From Streptomyces eurythermus (GTDB lineage Bacteria; Actinomycetota; Actinomycetes; Streptomycetales; Streptomycetaceae): a stretch of 64,000 bases of DNA. The DNA lies in contig NZ_BMSK01000001.1 of assembly GCF_014649115.1 (NCBI RefSeq), positions 1 to 64,000 on the forward strand, read 5' to 3'. This document shows positions 18,553-26,521 of this stretch, in pieces. The number at the start of each line of letters is the position of its first letter. Positions within the stretch are counted from its first letter, which is position 1. Under the pieces are notes generated by a model that did no database searches, was not told where the DNA came from, and was given only the letters and a program-made list of their open reading frames with translations. Position numbers and translations under genes: made by a program.

Positions 18553-21171
18553 TCAGGCCAGTGGGCCGGGGCGCAGGGCGAGCAGGGCGATGTCGTCGGT
18601 GGTGTCGCGGCCGAACCGGAGGACCAGCTCGTCGCAGAAGACGTCCAGCGGGGCCCGGGCCAGGGCGGCGGTGGACCGGCGGAGCGTGCCCATGGCCTCG
18701 TCCAGCGACTCGCCGCGGCGCTCGATGAGGCCGTCCGTGAAGAACAGCAGCGTGGAGTGGGGCGGCAGCAGCTCCCAGGCGGACCGGCGGGGCAGCTGCG
18801 GGTCCATCCCGATCAGCAGGCCCCGGCCCGCGTCCAGGTACCGCGTCCCGCCCTCCTCGGTGGTCAGCAGGGGCGGCAGGTGGCCGGCCGAGGAGTAGTG
18901 CAGGTACGTCGTGCGGGCGTCGCTCTTGACCAGGCCGTACACGCAGGTCGCGGTGAATTGCGGGTTCAGGGTCTGGCTCGCCAGGTCCAGGCGGCGCAGG
19001 ACTTCCTCGGGCGGTTCCTGCCGGTCGACGGCGATACCGCGCAGCATGTTGCGCAGGGTGCTCATGGCGACCGCGGCCTGGAGGTCATGACCGGACACGT
19101 CCCCGATGACCAGCACGATGTCACCGCCCGGCAGCGTGAAGGCGTCGTACCAGTCGCCGCCGACCTCGGCGGTGGTGCTGGACGGCACATAGCGGGCGGC
19201 CAGCTCCAGCCGGTCGGCGCGGGGCAGTTCGGGCAGCAGCGCGCGCTGGAGGTGTTCGGCGTTGGAGCGGGCGTGCTGGTGCAGACGGGCGTTGTCCACC
19301 CCGAGCGCGACGGCGCGGACCAGCTCCGCGATCAACGGAACGTCCTCCTTGGCGAACGGGCGCCCGGCATCGGTACGGACCATGGTCAGGGCCCCGAACA
19401 CCGCGCTCTCGGCCCGCAGCGGAGCGACGACCGCGCTGCTCGCGCCCAGTTGCCGCACGAGGTCCCATTGCCGGGCGTCCAAGGGGCTCTGCGGGTCATC
19501 GGGCGGGGCGATGTCGGTGACCAGCAGCGGGCCGGCGCCGCGGACCACCCTGAGCAGCGAGCTCTGCGTGCCCCTGGACGCCGGCGGGAGCGTGCCAAGG
19601 TGGGCCTCGGACACCGGCACATGGGGGTCGCGGTGCACGACACAGACCCGCTCCAGCCGCCCCTGCTCGTCGACCAGGTCCGCCACGCACCAGTCGGCCA
19701 GGTTCCGGGTCAGGACATGGCACACCCGTCGTAGCCGCTCCTCCGGATCGAGGGTGCTGGTCAGCGCCATGCCGGTGTCGGCGAACAGGGACAGCCACTC
19801 CGGCGCCGCCGTCTCGGTGCTCAGCGTCTTCGTCTTCTTGGTGGTGGTCGGCAGATGCACCGGGCCCGGCACCGGCCGGGTGGCGTGGCGGACGTCCCCG
19901 GGGGCGTCCGGCGGGGCGGGGGGAGCCGTCGTCGTGGTGAGCTGGGCGACGAACACGGTCCGCCCGTCGATCGCCTCCTGCGTCTGGATGGTGAGGCGGA
20001 TCGGGACCACCCGGCCGTCCCGGTGCAGCGCGGGAACCGGGATCGGGCGGCCCAGGATGCGGGACTCGCCGGTGAGCAGCAGCGAGGTGAAGGCCGCCAC
20101 ATGGCGTCGGCGGAGGTGTTCGGGCATGAGCGCGGTCAGCGGCCGGCCGACGAGATCGTGCGCCGCCCAGCCCAGCAGGCTCGACGCGGCGTCGTTCACG
20201 GCGACGATCCGGTTGGTGTCGTCGGCCGCGACGGTCGGCACGAGGGCGGCCTCCACCTCGCTCGCGTCCCAGGGCGCCAGATCCGTCGGATTGGCGCCCG
20301 GGGCGCCGGTGACCTGCGTCCAGGAGGTGGGCTGTCCGCCGAGCAGCTGACCGGTGATCTGGTCGAGCAGCCAGTGCCGGAAGGCCCGGATGTGCGGCAG
20401 GGGCGGCAGGGCCAGCAGGCTCTCCTGCTGTGCCGCGGTGTCGGCGGCGTCGAGGACCCGGCGCAGCGTCGCGATGCGGGGCGCCGCGTCCGCCGCGAAC
20501 GCCACTCGCAGGGAGAGCGTCGAACTGTCGGGGGTCTCCTGCTCCACCGCCGCCGTCATGGACGCGCAGATCATGCTGCTCGTGTCCTGGGCGACGGCGT
20601 GCTCCTCGGGGGACACCCCGGTCCAGGAGGGGCCTGAGCGGGCGAGGAGCAGTTCGCGCAGCATGCCCTCCCACTGCTGCTGGGCCGCCCAGTAGAGGGC
20701 GTACGGAACGTCGTTCAGCGTCACGGTGACGGTCCGGCCGGGCGGCGCCACGGTCTCCCACGCGGACTGCGGCGGCGCCGGCGCCTCGGGCCACACCTCG
20801 AACCAGACCGTCTTGCGGTCCTCCCCGCTGTGGACGCCATGGCTGGTGGCCAGCTCCTCGACCAGGCCCAGGCCCCTGCCGGTGCAGGCGTACAGATGGC
20901 GGACGTGCGGTACCAGCCCGTAGTCCGGGCGGTGATCGCTGACCCGCACATGGGCCTGGCCCTCGACGGTCCAGGCCTCGACCTCGATCCCGGTGCGCGC
21001 GTGGACGACCGCGTTGGTCACCAGCTCGCCGGTCAGCAGCTCGGCGGTGTCCACCACGTCCGGCACCAGACCGTCCAGCACCGACCGTACGAACCTCCGG
21101 GCCGCCACGACGTTCTCCGGCACCGGAGCCAGGCGCCGTGCCGACGCTCCCGGAGGAATCGGGCTGCCCAT
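18553..21171 (-). CDS. Multi-domain PP2C (SpoIIE-type) phosphatase with anti-sigma kinase, PAS and GAF domains
   Basis: An 872-residue regulator. Residues about 10-125 form an RsbW-like HATPase domain (ELLTGELVTNAVVHA N-box, DHRPDYG, GRGLGLVEELATSHG). About 310-400 is a PAS-like region (NRIVAVNDAASSLLGWAAHDLVGRPLTALMPEHLR). About 460-620 is a GAF domain, and about 640-870 a PP2C/SpoIIE phosphatase (VGGDWYDAFTLPGGDIVLVIGDVSGHDLQAAVAMS, ending in TTDDIALLALR). It holds both kinase-like and phosphatase modules of partner-switching sigma-factor control in one chain. The ATG at 21171 was chosen; a GTG at 21198 in frame is also possible, and neither has a strong ribosome site. No cognate anti-anti-sigma gene is adjacent. 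Confidence 0.87.
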   Translation of the reverse strand: MGSPIPPGASARRLAPVPENVVAARRFVRSVLDGLVPDVVDTAELLTGELVTNAVVHARTGIEVEAWTVEGQAHVRVSDHRPDYGLVPHVRHLYACTGRGLGLVEELATSHGVHSGEDRKTVWFEVWPEAPAPPQSAWETVAPPGRTVTVTLNDVPYALYWAAQQQWEGMLRELLLARSGPSWTGVSPEEHAVAQDTSSMICASMTAAVEQETPDSSTLSLRVAFAADAAPRIATLRRVLDAADTAAQQESLLALPPLPHIRAFRHWLLDQITGQLLGGQPTSWTQVTGAPGANPTDLAPWDASEVEAALVPTVAADDTNRIVAVNDAASSLLGWAAHDLVGRPLTALMPEHLRRRHVAAFTSLLLTGESRILGRPIPVPALHRDGRVVPIRLTIQTQEAIDGRTVFVAQLTTTTAPPAPPDAPGDVRHATRPVPGPVHLPTTTKKTKTLSTETAAPEWLSLFADTGMALTSTLDPEERLRRVCHVLTRNLADWCVADLVDEQGRLERVCVVHRDPHVPVSEAHLGTLPPASRGTQSSLLRVVRGAGPLLVTDIAPPDDPQSPLDARQWDLVRQLGASSAVVAPLRAESAVFGALTMVRTDAGRPFAKEDVPLIAELVRAVALGVDNARLHQHARSNAEHLQRALLPELPRADRLELAARYVPSSTTAEVGGDWYDAFTLPGGDIVLVIGDVSGHDLQAAVAMSTLRNMLRGIAVDRQEPPEEVLRRLDLASQTLNPQFTATCVYGLVKSDARTTYLHYSSAGHLPPLLTTEEGGTRYLDAGRGLLIGMDPQLPRRSAWELLPPHSTLLFFTDGLIERRGESLDEAMGTLRRSTAALARAPLDVFCDELVLRFGRDTTDDIALLALRPGPLA

Positions 21172-21263
21172 ACCGGCTGGGTGCCCAGAACCCCGCACCT
21201 GAATTCCGCCCGCCCGGGAAAACCCGTCGCCCGCCGCGCCCGGCGCCGCGTACGTTCGCCCGC

Positions 21264-21989
21264 ATGGCCGACGACTGCTTCACGCATCCCCGTCTCGCCG
21301 CGGTCTACGACCCGCTCCACTCCGACCGGGCGGACCTCGACGCGTATCTGGGCATGGCGGAGGAGTTCGGGGCGCGCCGCGTGCTGGACATCGGCTGCGG
21401 GACCGGGGTGTTCGCCCTCCTCCTGGCCGGCCGCGGGATCGAGGTCGTCGGCGCCGACCCCGCCCGGGCATCCCTGGACATCGCCCGCGCCGGACCGGGT
21501 GGTGAGCGCGTCCGCTGGATCCACGGCGACGCGACCGGCCTTCCACCGCTCCGGGCGGACCTGGCGACGATGACGGGGAACGTCGCCCAGGCCATCGTCG
21601 ATCCGCACGCGTGGCGGGAGACGCTGCGGGGAGCCCGGGAAGCGCTGCGGCCCGGCGGACGGCTGGTCTTCGAGACCCGTGATCCGGCCCGGCGCGGCTG
21701 GGCGGAGTGGACCCGTGAGCAGTCGTACTCCGTGACGGAGGTCCCCGGCGCCGGAACGGTCGAGTACTGGGTCGAGCTGACCGAGGTGAGCGGCCCGCTG
21801 GTGACCTTCCGCCAGAGCTACGCCTTCGCGGCGGACGGACAGGTGCTCACCTCCGACTCCACGCTGCGCTTCCGGGAGCGCGCCGAGATCGAGCGGGACC
21901 TGCTCGCGCACGGCTACGTGGTGGAGGAGGTCCGTGACGCCCCCGACCGACCGGGACGGGAGTTCGTCTTCGTGGCCCGCCGGCCGTGA
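21264..21989 (+). CDS. Class I SAM-dependent methyltransferase
   Basis: A 241-residue protein with a Rossmann-fold methyltransferase pattern: motif I RRVLDIGCGTGVFALLLAGRG (about 38-58), the acidic motif II VVGADPARASLD, then GDATGLPPLRADL and an LRPGGRLVFETRDP post-motif. Methyltransferase domain families of this type act on small molecules, but the substrate is not evident. It starts with ATG at 21264, divergent from the phosphatase gene with about 90 bases between the starts. Confidence 0.87.
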   Translation: MADDCFTHPRLAAVYDPLHSDRADLDAYLGMAEEFGARRVLDIGCGTGVFALLLAGRGIEVVGADPARASLDIARAGPGGERVRWIHGDATGLPPLRADLATMTGNVAQAIVDPHAWRETLRGAREALRPGGRLVFETRDPARRGWAEWTREQSYSVTEVPGAGTVEYWVELTEVSGPLVTFRQSYAFAADGQVLTSDSTLRFRERAEIERDLLAHGYVVEEVRDAPDRPGREFVFVARRP

Positions 21990-22077
21990 ACTCCGGAACG
22001 CTCCCACGACCGCGGTCCCGGCCGGCCGGACGGGCGGCCCGGGTGCGGGACCGGGCGGTGCGGACGATGCTGGAGCC

Positions 22078-22302
22078 ATGGCCGGGAAACGCCCCATCAT
22101 CGTGCACCTGCCGTCCCCGACCGGCGGCCGCCGGGTGCGGGTCGACGGCGAGATCCTCGGACTCGCGCACAACGTGCGGGACCTCGTGGAGTTCCTGCGC
22201 CGGGCGGGGCTGGAGATCGAACCGGAGGAGGTCGCCGACTCCCCGCTGATCGACTGGCGCGGAGTGGGCCCCGACCGGTGGGAGGCGGAGACCCGGACCT
22301 GA
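22078..22302 (+). CDS. Small conserved-type hypothetical protein
   Basis: A 74-residue protein (MAGKRPIIVHLPSPTGGRRV...) with GGAG seven bases before the ATG. It is acidic in the second half (LEIEPEEVADSPLIDWRG) and has no membrane segment. Third codon positions are nearly all G or C, which supports coding. It resembles small soluble Streptomyces proteins of unknown function; I do not recognise a domain. Confidence 0.6.
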   Translation: MAGKRPIIVHLPSPTGGRRVRVDGEILGLAHNVRDLVEFLRRAGLEIEPEEVADSPLIDWRGVGPDRWEAETRT

Positions 22303-22380
22303 CCACTGCCATCACCCGCCCCCGTACGCGCATCTGACGGCCGGTCGATGTCCCGGCACGCCGGCGGGCACACTGGCGGT

Positions 22381-22593
22381 ATGTCCTCCCGACGCAGAAC
22401 CTGTCCCGTGTGCCACCGCGACATCGCCGTCGTGGCAGGCCGCTTCGCGCGCCACGACCCGCCCGGGACGCGGGCGAACGGCGACCTCGTCTCCTGCGCC
22501 GGATCCCGGCGGCACGCGCAACTCGGCGCCGCCCAGCCCTCCTTGGACGGCTACGTCCTGCCGGAGTTTCCCGGTCAGCTGCCCCTGTTCTGA
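22381..22593 (+). CDS. Small zinc-ribbon-like protein
   Basis: A 70-residue protein that begins MSSRRRTCPVCHRDIAVVAGRF and has CPVC near residue 8, His at 12 and 25, and a later Cys (LVSCAGS), a plausible single zinc-binding knuckle. It ends in SLDGYVLPEFPGQLPLF. The length, GC-rich third positions and clean start support a real gene. Function unknown; it could bind nucleic acid or protein. Confidence 0.6.
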   Translation: MSSRRRTCPVCHRDIAVVAGRFARHDPPGTRANGDLVSCAGSRRHAQLGAAQPSLDGYVLPEFPGQLPLF

Positions 22594-22599
22594 GTCCGC

Positions 22600-23256
22600 T
22601 CAGTTCCCGGCCACCGACTTGACCGCGACCGACACCGGCGTGGAACCGCTGATCAGCTCCAGCGTGAGACCGGCCGTCGCGGGCGTGTCCACCAGTTCCG
22701 CGAGGACGGCAGCGACATCGTCCCGGGGGATGGAGCCGCGCCCGGTGTGCGCCTCCATGCGGACCAGCCCGGTGCCCGGCTCGTCCGTCAGCGCGCCGGG
22801 GCGCAGGATCGTCCAGTCCAGCGCCTCCTGCTGGGTGACGTACGCGTCGGCCTCGCCCTTGGCGCGCAGATACGCGTCGAAGACCTCGTCCCCCTGGTGC
22901 GCGGGATCCGCGCCCATCGCGGACACCACCAGGAAGCGCCGCACGCGCGCGCGTACGGCCGCGTCCGCGAACAGCACCGCCGCGCCCCTGTCCACCGTGT
23001 CCTTGCGGGCCGCGCCGCTGCCCGGGCCCGCGCCCGCCGCGAAGACCGCCGCGTCCGCGCCCTGCAGATGCGCCGCGACCTCTTCCACCAGGGCCGACTC
23101 CAGGTCGAGCAGGACCGGTTCGGCGCCGGCCGCCCGCAGGTCGTCGCCCTGTTCCAGGCTGCGGATGATCCCCGCGACCTCGTCACCGCGCGCGGAGAGC
23201 AGGCGCTCCAGCCGCAACGCGATCTGACCATGACCACCAGCGATGACAATGCGCAT
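22600..23256 (-). CDS. NAD(P)-binding atypical SDR-type protein
   Basis: A 218-residue protein with an N-terminal Rossmann motif MRIVIAGGHGQIALRLERLL (GxxGxxxxx) and the layout of SDR_a5/NmrA-like NAD(P)H-binding proteins: VFAAGAGPGSG, RRFLVVSAMGADP and the ILRPGALTDEPGTG segment. Such proteins act as redox sensors or reductases; the substrate is unknown. It converges on the zinc-ribbon gene with a six-base gap. Confidence 0.83.
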   Translation of the reverse strand: MRIVIAGGHGQIALRLERLLSARGDEVAGIIRSLEQGDDLRAAGAEPVLLDLESALVEEVAAHLQGADAAVFAAGAGPGSGAARKDTVDRGAAVLFADAAVRARVRRFLVVSAMGADPAHQGDEVFDAYLRAKGEADAYVTQQEALDWTILRPGALTDEPGTGLVRMEAHTGRGSIPRDDVAAVLAELVDTPATAGLTLELISGSTPVSVAVKSVAGN

Positions 23257-23364
23257 GATTCCGACCGTACGCCCGAAGGGCCGCACCCGCCGCACGAGTC
23301 GGCCGGCGTGACACCGGCGCGGCCACGCGCGCGTGCACCCCCGCCGGGCCCGCCCGGCGCCCCC

Positions 23365-24639
23365 TCAGGACAGCTCTCCGCGGCCCTGCCGGGGCAGCCC
23401 CGGCTCCCCCGTGCCCGTCGCGTGGCAGTACTCGCGTACCGCGCTCGTACGGGCCACCACGCGGCCCCGGTGCACCACGATCCTGCTGTAGGCCAGGGAG
23501 AGCGCCCCGGCCAGCCGGTCGCCGCGTACGGCCAGCAACTCGGCCGGGAAGCCCGCCTCCACCCGCACCTCCGGCAGGCCCAGCGCCGCACGGGCCGAGA
23601 CGGACACCGCGTCGTAGGCGTCCTCGGGACGCAGTCCGTGGACGGACGCGAGGAGGTACGCCGCCTCCAACGGGTCGCCGCGGCCCACGGGGTTGGAGAC
23701 ATCGCGCAGCGCCCCGCCGCCGGCCGTCACCCGTACCCCGGCCGCGCGCAGCAGCCGTACCGGTGCCGTGCCGCGCCGGGACGCGCCGCCGCAGCCGCCC
23801 TGGGGCAGGCAGACCACCGTCACGCCGGCCGCCGCGAGTTGGTCGGCGGCCCGCGAGGCGAGCTGGGCGGGCAGGCGCGCGAGACCGGCGCACGGTCCGA
23901 TCGTCACGCCGGGGCGCAGGCCCCCGGCCATGGCCGCGAGCCGGGCCAGCCGGGCCGGGTCGGCGGCGTCGGTGTGCAGGTCCACCGGGCAGCCGTGTTC
24001 GGAGGCCACCTCCAGGACCGCCTCCACGTAGCCGGCGGGATCCGGGTCGAGGTCCGGGCAGCCGCCCACCACCGAGGCGCCCATCCTCACCGCGTCCCGC
24101 AGCATCGCCAGCCCGTCGGCCCCAGCCACCCCGGTCAGCAGCCGGGGCATCGCCACCGTGGTCAGTTCCGCCAGCCCCCGCAGCGACCGCCGGGCCCGCA
24201 GCACCGCGCCGAGCGCGCCGAGCCCCCGGACGTCGCCCACGCGCACGTGCGCGCGCACCGCCGTCGCGCCGAGCCCGAGGTGCAGCAGCGCCGCCTGGGT
24301 CGCCCGGCGCTGGACGTCCTCGGGGGCGTACGACACCGGCCCCGGGTGCTCGGCGGACAGCGCGGTGTCCCCGTGCGCGTGGGGTTCGACCGGGGCCGGC
24401 AGCAGCAGATAGCCGCTCAGGTCCACGCGGGTGGGGCCCGTGCGGGCCGGGCCGGGCGCGAGGCTGCCGGCCGTGCCCACCGCCTCGATGCGCCCGCCGC
24501 CGAGCCGTACGTCCACGGTCCGGCCGTCGGTCAGCCGCGCCCCGCACAGCAGCAGGGCGGCCGGGCCGGACGGTCCCGGGGGCCCCGGCGGGCGCGGCGG
24601 GTTCGACGGCGGTTGCGGCTGCGGCTGGCTGTCGGGCAT
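23365..24639 (-). CDS. Amidohydrolase-fold (cytosine deaminase-like) protein, probably inactive
   Basis: A 424-residue protein with a Pro-rich first 25 residues and the overall order of the cytosine deaminase branch of amidohydrolases. The first metal motif PHAHGD (His87, His89) is present and a later His222 in DLHTDA is kept. The catalytic Glu expected in the HxDE motif is Ala225, the metal His expected in an SHT/GHC-type motif is replaced in TIGPCAGL (248-253), and the metal Asp expected in GSDN/GHDD is replaced by Gly/Ala in TAGGGALRD (305-313). By eye three of the five usual active-site residues are gone, so I infer a non-catalytic or reassigned role. ATG at 24639. Confidence 0.75.
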   Translation of the reverse strand: MPDSQPQPQPPSNPPRPPGPPGPSGPAALLLCGARLTDGRTVDVRLGGGRIEAVGTAGSLAPGPARTGPTRVDLSGYLLLPAPVEPHAHGDTALSAEHPGPVSYAPEDVQRRATQAALLHLGLGATAVRAHVRVGDVRGLGALGAVLRARRSLRGLAELTTVAMPRLLTGVAGADGLAMLRDAVRMGASVVGGCPDLDPDPAGYVEAVLEVASEHGCPVDLHTDAADPARLARLAAMAGGLRPGVTIGPCAGLARLPAQLASRAADQLAAAGVTVVCLPQGGCGGASRRGTAPVRLLRAAGVRVTAGGGALRDVSNPVGRGDPLEAAYLLASVHGLRPEDAYDAVSVSARAALGLPEVRVEAGFPAELLAVRGDRLAGALSLAYSRIVVHRGRVVARTSAVREYCHATGTGEPGLPRQGRGELS

Positions 24640-24842
24640 CGCGCTCCAGGGTCGGGCGGGAGGGGCTCGGGTGGGCCGGCGTGAGGCAGGGGCGCGTGGG
24701 TCGCCCCAAGATCACGCAGGGCGAGTCGAGCCTAGGGTCGTGAGCCGCGCGGATCCCGCAGGAGCGCAATAGTCGTACCGGCGTGGTCCGCCCTCTCCCG
24801 GCACCTCGCGGAGGGCTCCCGGTGGGGCGGCGGGATACGGAT

Positions 24843-24872
24843 TTGGGTGAACGGCGGCGGACCGTGTAATGT
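24843..24872 (+). promoter_or_regulatory. Possible promoter of the tRNA-Thr/tRNA-Met/rpmG unit
   Basis: A -35-like TTGGGT (24843-24848) and a -10-like TAATGT (24867-24872) with 18 bases between lie just upstream of tRNA-Thr. The match is moderate. The rest of the gap from 24640 to 24883 shows no gene. Confidence 0.4.
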
Positions 24873-24883
24873 CTTCATCGCTC

Positions 24884-24956
24884 GCCCCAATAGCTCAGTC
24901 GGCAGAGCGTCTCCATGGTAAGGAGAAGGTCAACGGTTCGATTCCGTTTTGGGGCT
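24884..24956 (+). tRNA. tRNA-Thr (GGT)
   Basis: A 73-base cloverleaf with acceptor stem GCCCCAA/TTGGGGC, anticodon GGT at 24917-24919 in the loop ATGGTAA, T-arm AACGGTTCGATTCCGTT and discriminator T. No CCA is encoded. It is followed by tRNA-Met and rpmG. Confidence 0.95.
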
Positions 24957-24970
24957 CTGGTGTGAGAGGT

Positions 24971-24988
24971 TCCCGTCGCGAGACGGGA
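24971..24988 (+). other. Hairpin between tRNA-Thr and tRNA-Met
   Basis: A 7-bp perfect stem (TCCCGTC/GACGGGA) capped by a GCGA tetraloop lies between the two tRNAs. It may be a processing spacer in a joint precursor. Confidence 0.45.
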
Positions 24989-25002
24989 GCTGATCTCATC
25001 AA

Positions 25003-25075
25003 AGCGGTGTAGCTCAGTCGGTAGAGCAAGCGGCTCATAATCGCTGTGTCACCGGTTCAAGTCCGGTCACCGCTA
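25003..25075 (+). tRNA. tRNA-Met (CAT), elongator type
   Basis: A 73-base cloverleaf with a perfect acceptor stem AGCGGTG/CACCGCT, anticodon CAT at 25036-25038 in the loop CTCATAA, T-arm ACCGGTTCAAGTCCGGT and discriminator A. The paired first acceptor base argues against an initiator tRNA. Confidence 0.93.
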
Positions 25076-25165
25076 CTGACAGTAGCCGATTGCGGGGTCG
25101 GTCCTTCGATCGGCTACTCTTTCTTGCGTTGAACCAGTCCATCCGTTCGTCTTAGGAGCACTCAC

Positions 25166-25330
25166 GTGGCTGCCACCGACGTCCGCCCGAAGATCACGCT
25201 GGCCTGCGTGGAGTGCAAGGAGCGGAACTACATCACCAAGAAGAACCGGCGTAACAACCCGGACCGTCTTGAGATGAAGAAGCACTGCCCGCGTTGCAAC
25301 GCGCACACCGCGCACCGCGAAACGCGATAA
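25166..25330 (+). CDS. rpmG: 50S ribosomal protein L33, zinc-binding form
   Basis: A 54-residue protein ([20 protein letters not shown]...) with two CxxC knuckles, CVEC and CPRC, i.e. the zinc-containing L33 form. The GTG start follows TTAGGAG. Streptomyces carry both zinc and zinc-free L33 paralogues, with the zinc-free one under zinc-starvation control; this is the zinc form. It lies directly behind two tRNAs and is closed by a strong terminator. Confidence 0.95.
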   Translation: MAATDVRPKITLACVECKERNYITKKNRRNNPDRLEMKKHCPRCNAHTAHRETR

Positions 25331-25341
25331 ATCAGGCTCGT

Positions 25342-25379
25342 CCGTGAGGCCGTCCCCTTCCGAGGGGGCGGCCTCACGG
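25342..25379 (+). terminator. Terminator after rpmG
   Basis: A long inverted repeat pairs CCGTGAGGCCG with CGGCCTCACGG and continues with CCCC/GGGG around a short loop, starting twelve bases after the stop. Confidence 0.78.
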
Positions 25380-25490
25380 CGTTTCCGCGGTCCGTCCCGT
25401 ATCGAGGCCGCCACCGGCCCCCCGCGCATTCCGTGACCGGTTTCCGGCTAATTTGGGGCCATCACAGCAGAGATCAGGAGGTGCCGGGCC

Positions 25491-25943
25491 ATGGCGCTCG
25501 ACCAGTCCTTCGTGGGACGGACCTACCCGCCCACCGCGCCCTATGAGGTGGGCCGGGAGAAGATCCGCGAGTTCGCCGAGGCGGTGGGCGAGACCAACCC
25601 GGTGTACACCGATCCCGAGGCCGCCAAGGAATTCGGCTACCCCGATGTGATCGCCCCGCCGACCTTCGTGTTCTCCATCACTTTCCGGGCCGCCGGACAG
25701 GTCGTCCAGGACCCGCAGCTCGGCCTGGACTACAGCCGCGTGGTGCACGGCGACCAGAAGTTCGCCTACGCCCGCCCGGTGCGCGCCGGCGACCGGCTCA
25801 CGGTCACCTCCACCATCGAGGCGATCAAGTCCCTCGCGGGCAACGACATCCTGGACATCCGCGGTGAGGTCCACGACGAGTCCGGCGAGCTCGTCGTGAC
25901 CGCCTGGACCAAGCTCGTGGCCCGCGCGGCCGAGGAGGCGTGA
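25491..25943 (+). CDS. MaoC-like dehydratase, N-terminal-type subunit (HadA-like)
   Basis: A 150-residue hot-dog-fold protein (MALDQSFVGRTYPPTAPYEVGREKIREFAEAVGETNPVY...) of the FAS1-dehydratase/MaoC N-terminal type, as in mycobacterial HadA/HadC. In HadAB, this subunit shapes the acyl-binding pocket and the MaoC partner supplies the catalytic residues for (3R)-hydroxyacyl-ACP dehydration. The AGGAGGTG site precedes the ATG. The partner gene begins seven bases after the stop, as in hadAB pairs. Confidence 0.88.
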   Translation: MALDQSFVGRTYPPTAPYEVGREKIREFAEAVGETNPVYTDPEAAKEFGYPDVIAPPTFVFSITFRAAGQVVQDPQLGLDYSRVVHGDQKFAYARPVRAGDRLTVTSTIEAIKSLAGNDILDIRGEVHDESGELVVTAWTKLVARAAEEA

Positions 25944-25950
25944 GGATCCG

Positions 25951-26379
25951 ATGACGGCGAAGATCGCGTACGACGAGGTCGAGGTCGGCACCGAGCTGCC
26001 GGCGCGGAGCTTCCCGGTGACGCGCGCCACGCTGGTGCGCTACGCCGGTGCCTCCGGGGACTTCAACCCGATCCACTGGAACGAGAAGTTCGCCAAGGAG
26101 GTGGGCCTGCCGGACGTCATCGCGCACGGCATGTTCACCATGGCCGAGGCGATCCGCGTGGTCACGGACTGGACCGGGGACCCGGGCGCGGTCGTGGAGT
26201 ACGGCGTCCGCTTCACCCGGCCCGTCGTCGTCCCGAACGACGACCAGGGCGCCCTGATCGAGGTCAGCGGCAAGGTCGCGGCCAAGCTGGACGACCACAC
26301 CGTCCGCGTGGACCTGACGGCGACGAGCGCCGGCCAGAAGGTGCTGGGCATGTCCCGGGCGGTCGTCCGCCTGGCCTGA
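25951..26379 (+). CDS. MaoC-family dehydratase (HadB-like)
   Basis: A 142-residue MaoC hot-dog protein. It has the catalytic hydratase-2 motif with Asp and His in YAGASGDFNPIHWNEKFAKEVGLPDVIAHGMFTMA. It most likely forms a heterodimer with the preceding HadA-like product and dehydrates hydroxyacyl thioesters in lipid metabolism. The pair sits upstream of murB and ends at a terminator. Confidence 0.9.
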   Translation: MTAKIAYDEVEVGTELPARSFPVTRATLVRYAGASGDFNPIHWNEKFAKEVGLPDVIAHGMFTMAEAIRVVTDWTGDPGAVVEYGVRFTRPVVVPNDDQGALIEVSGKVAAKLDDHTVRVDLTATSAGQKVLGMSRAVVRLA

Positions 26380-26395
26380 CCGAGCCGGAGCCGAT

Positions 26396-26429
26396 GTAAG
26401 GGGCGCCCTCCCTTGAGGACGCCCCTTAC
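26396..26429 (+). terminator. Terminator after the MaoC pair
   Basis: A 10-bp inverted repeat GTAAGGGGCG/CGCCCCTTAC with a 14-base loop lies 17 bases after the stop codon. Confidence 0.7.
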
Positions 26430-26521
26430 GCGTTGCCTGTTCTGCCGGTGCCCGGCGTTCCCGCAGGCGGGTGCTCCCCGCCTGCCCGGCCCCCTCGGTG
26501 ACGTCTCGTACGCTTGGCCCC

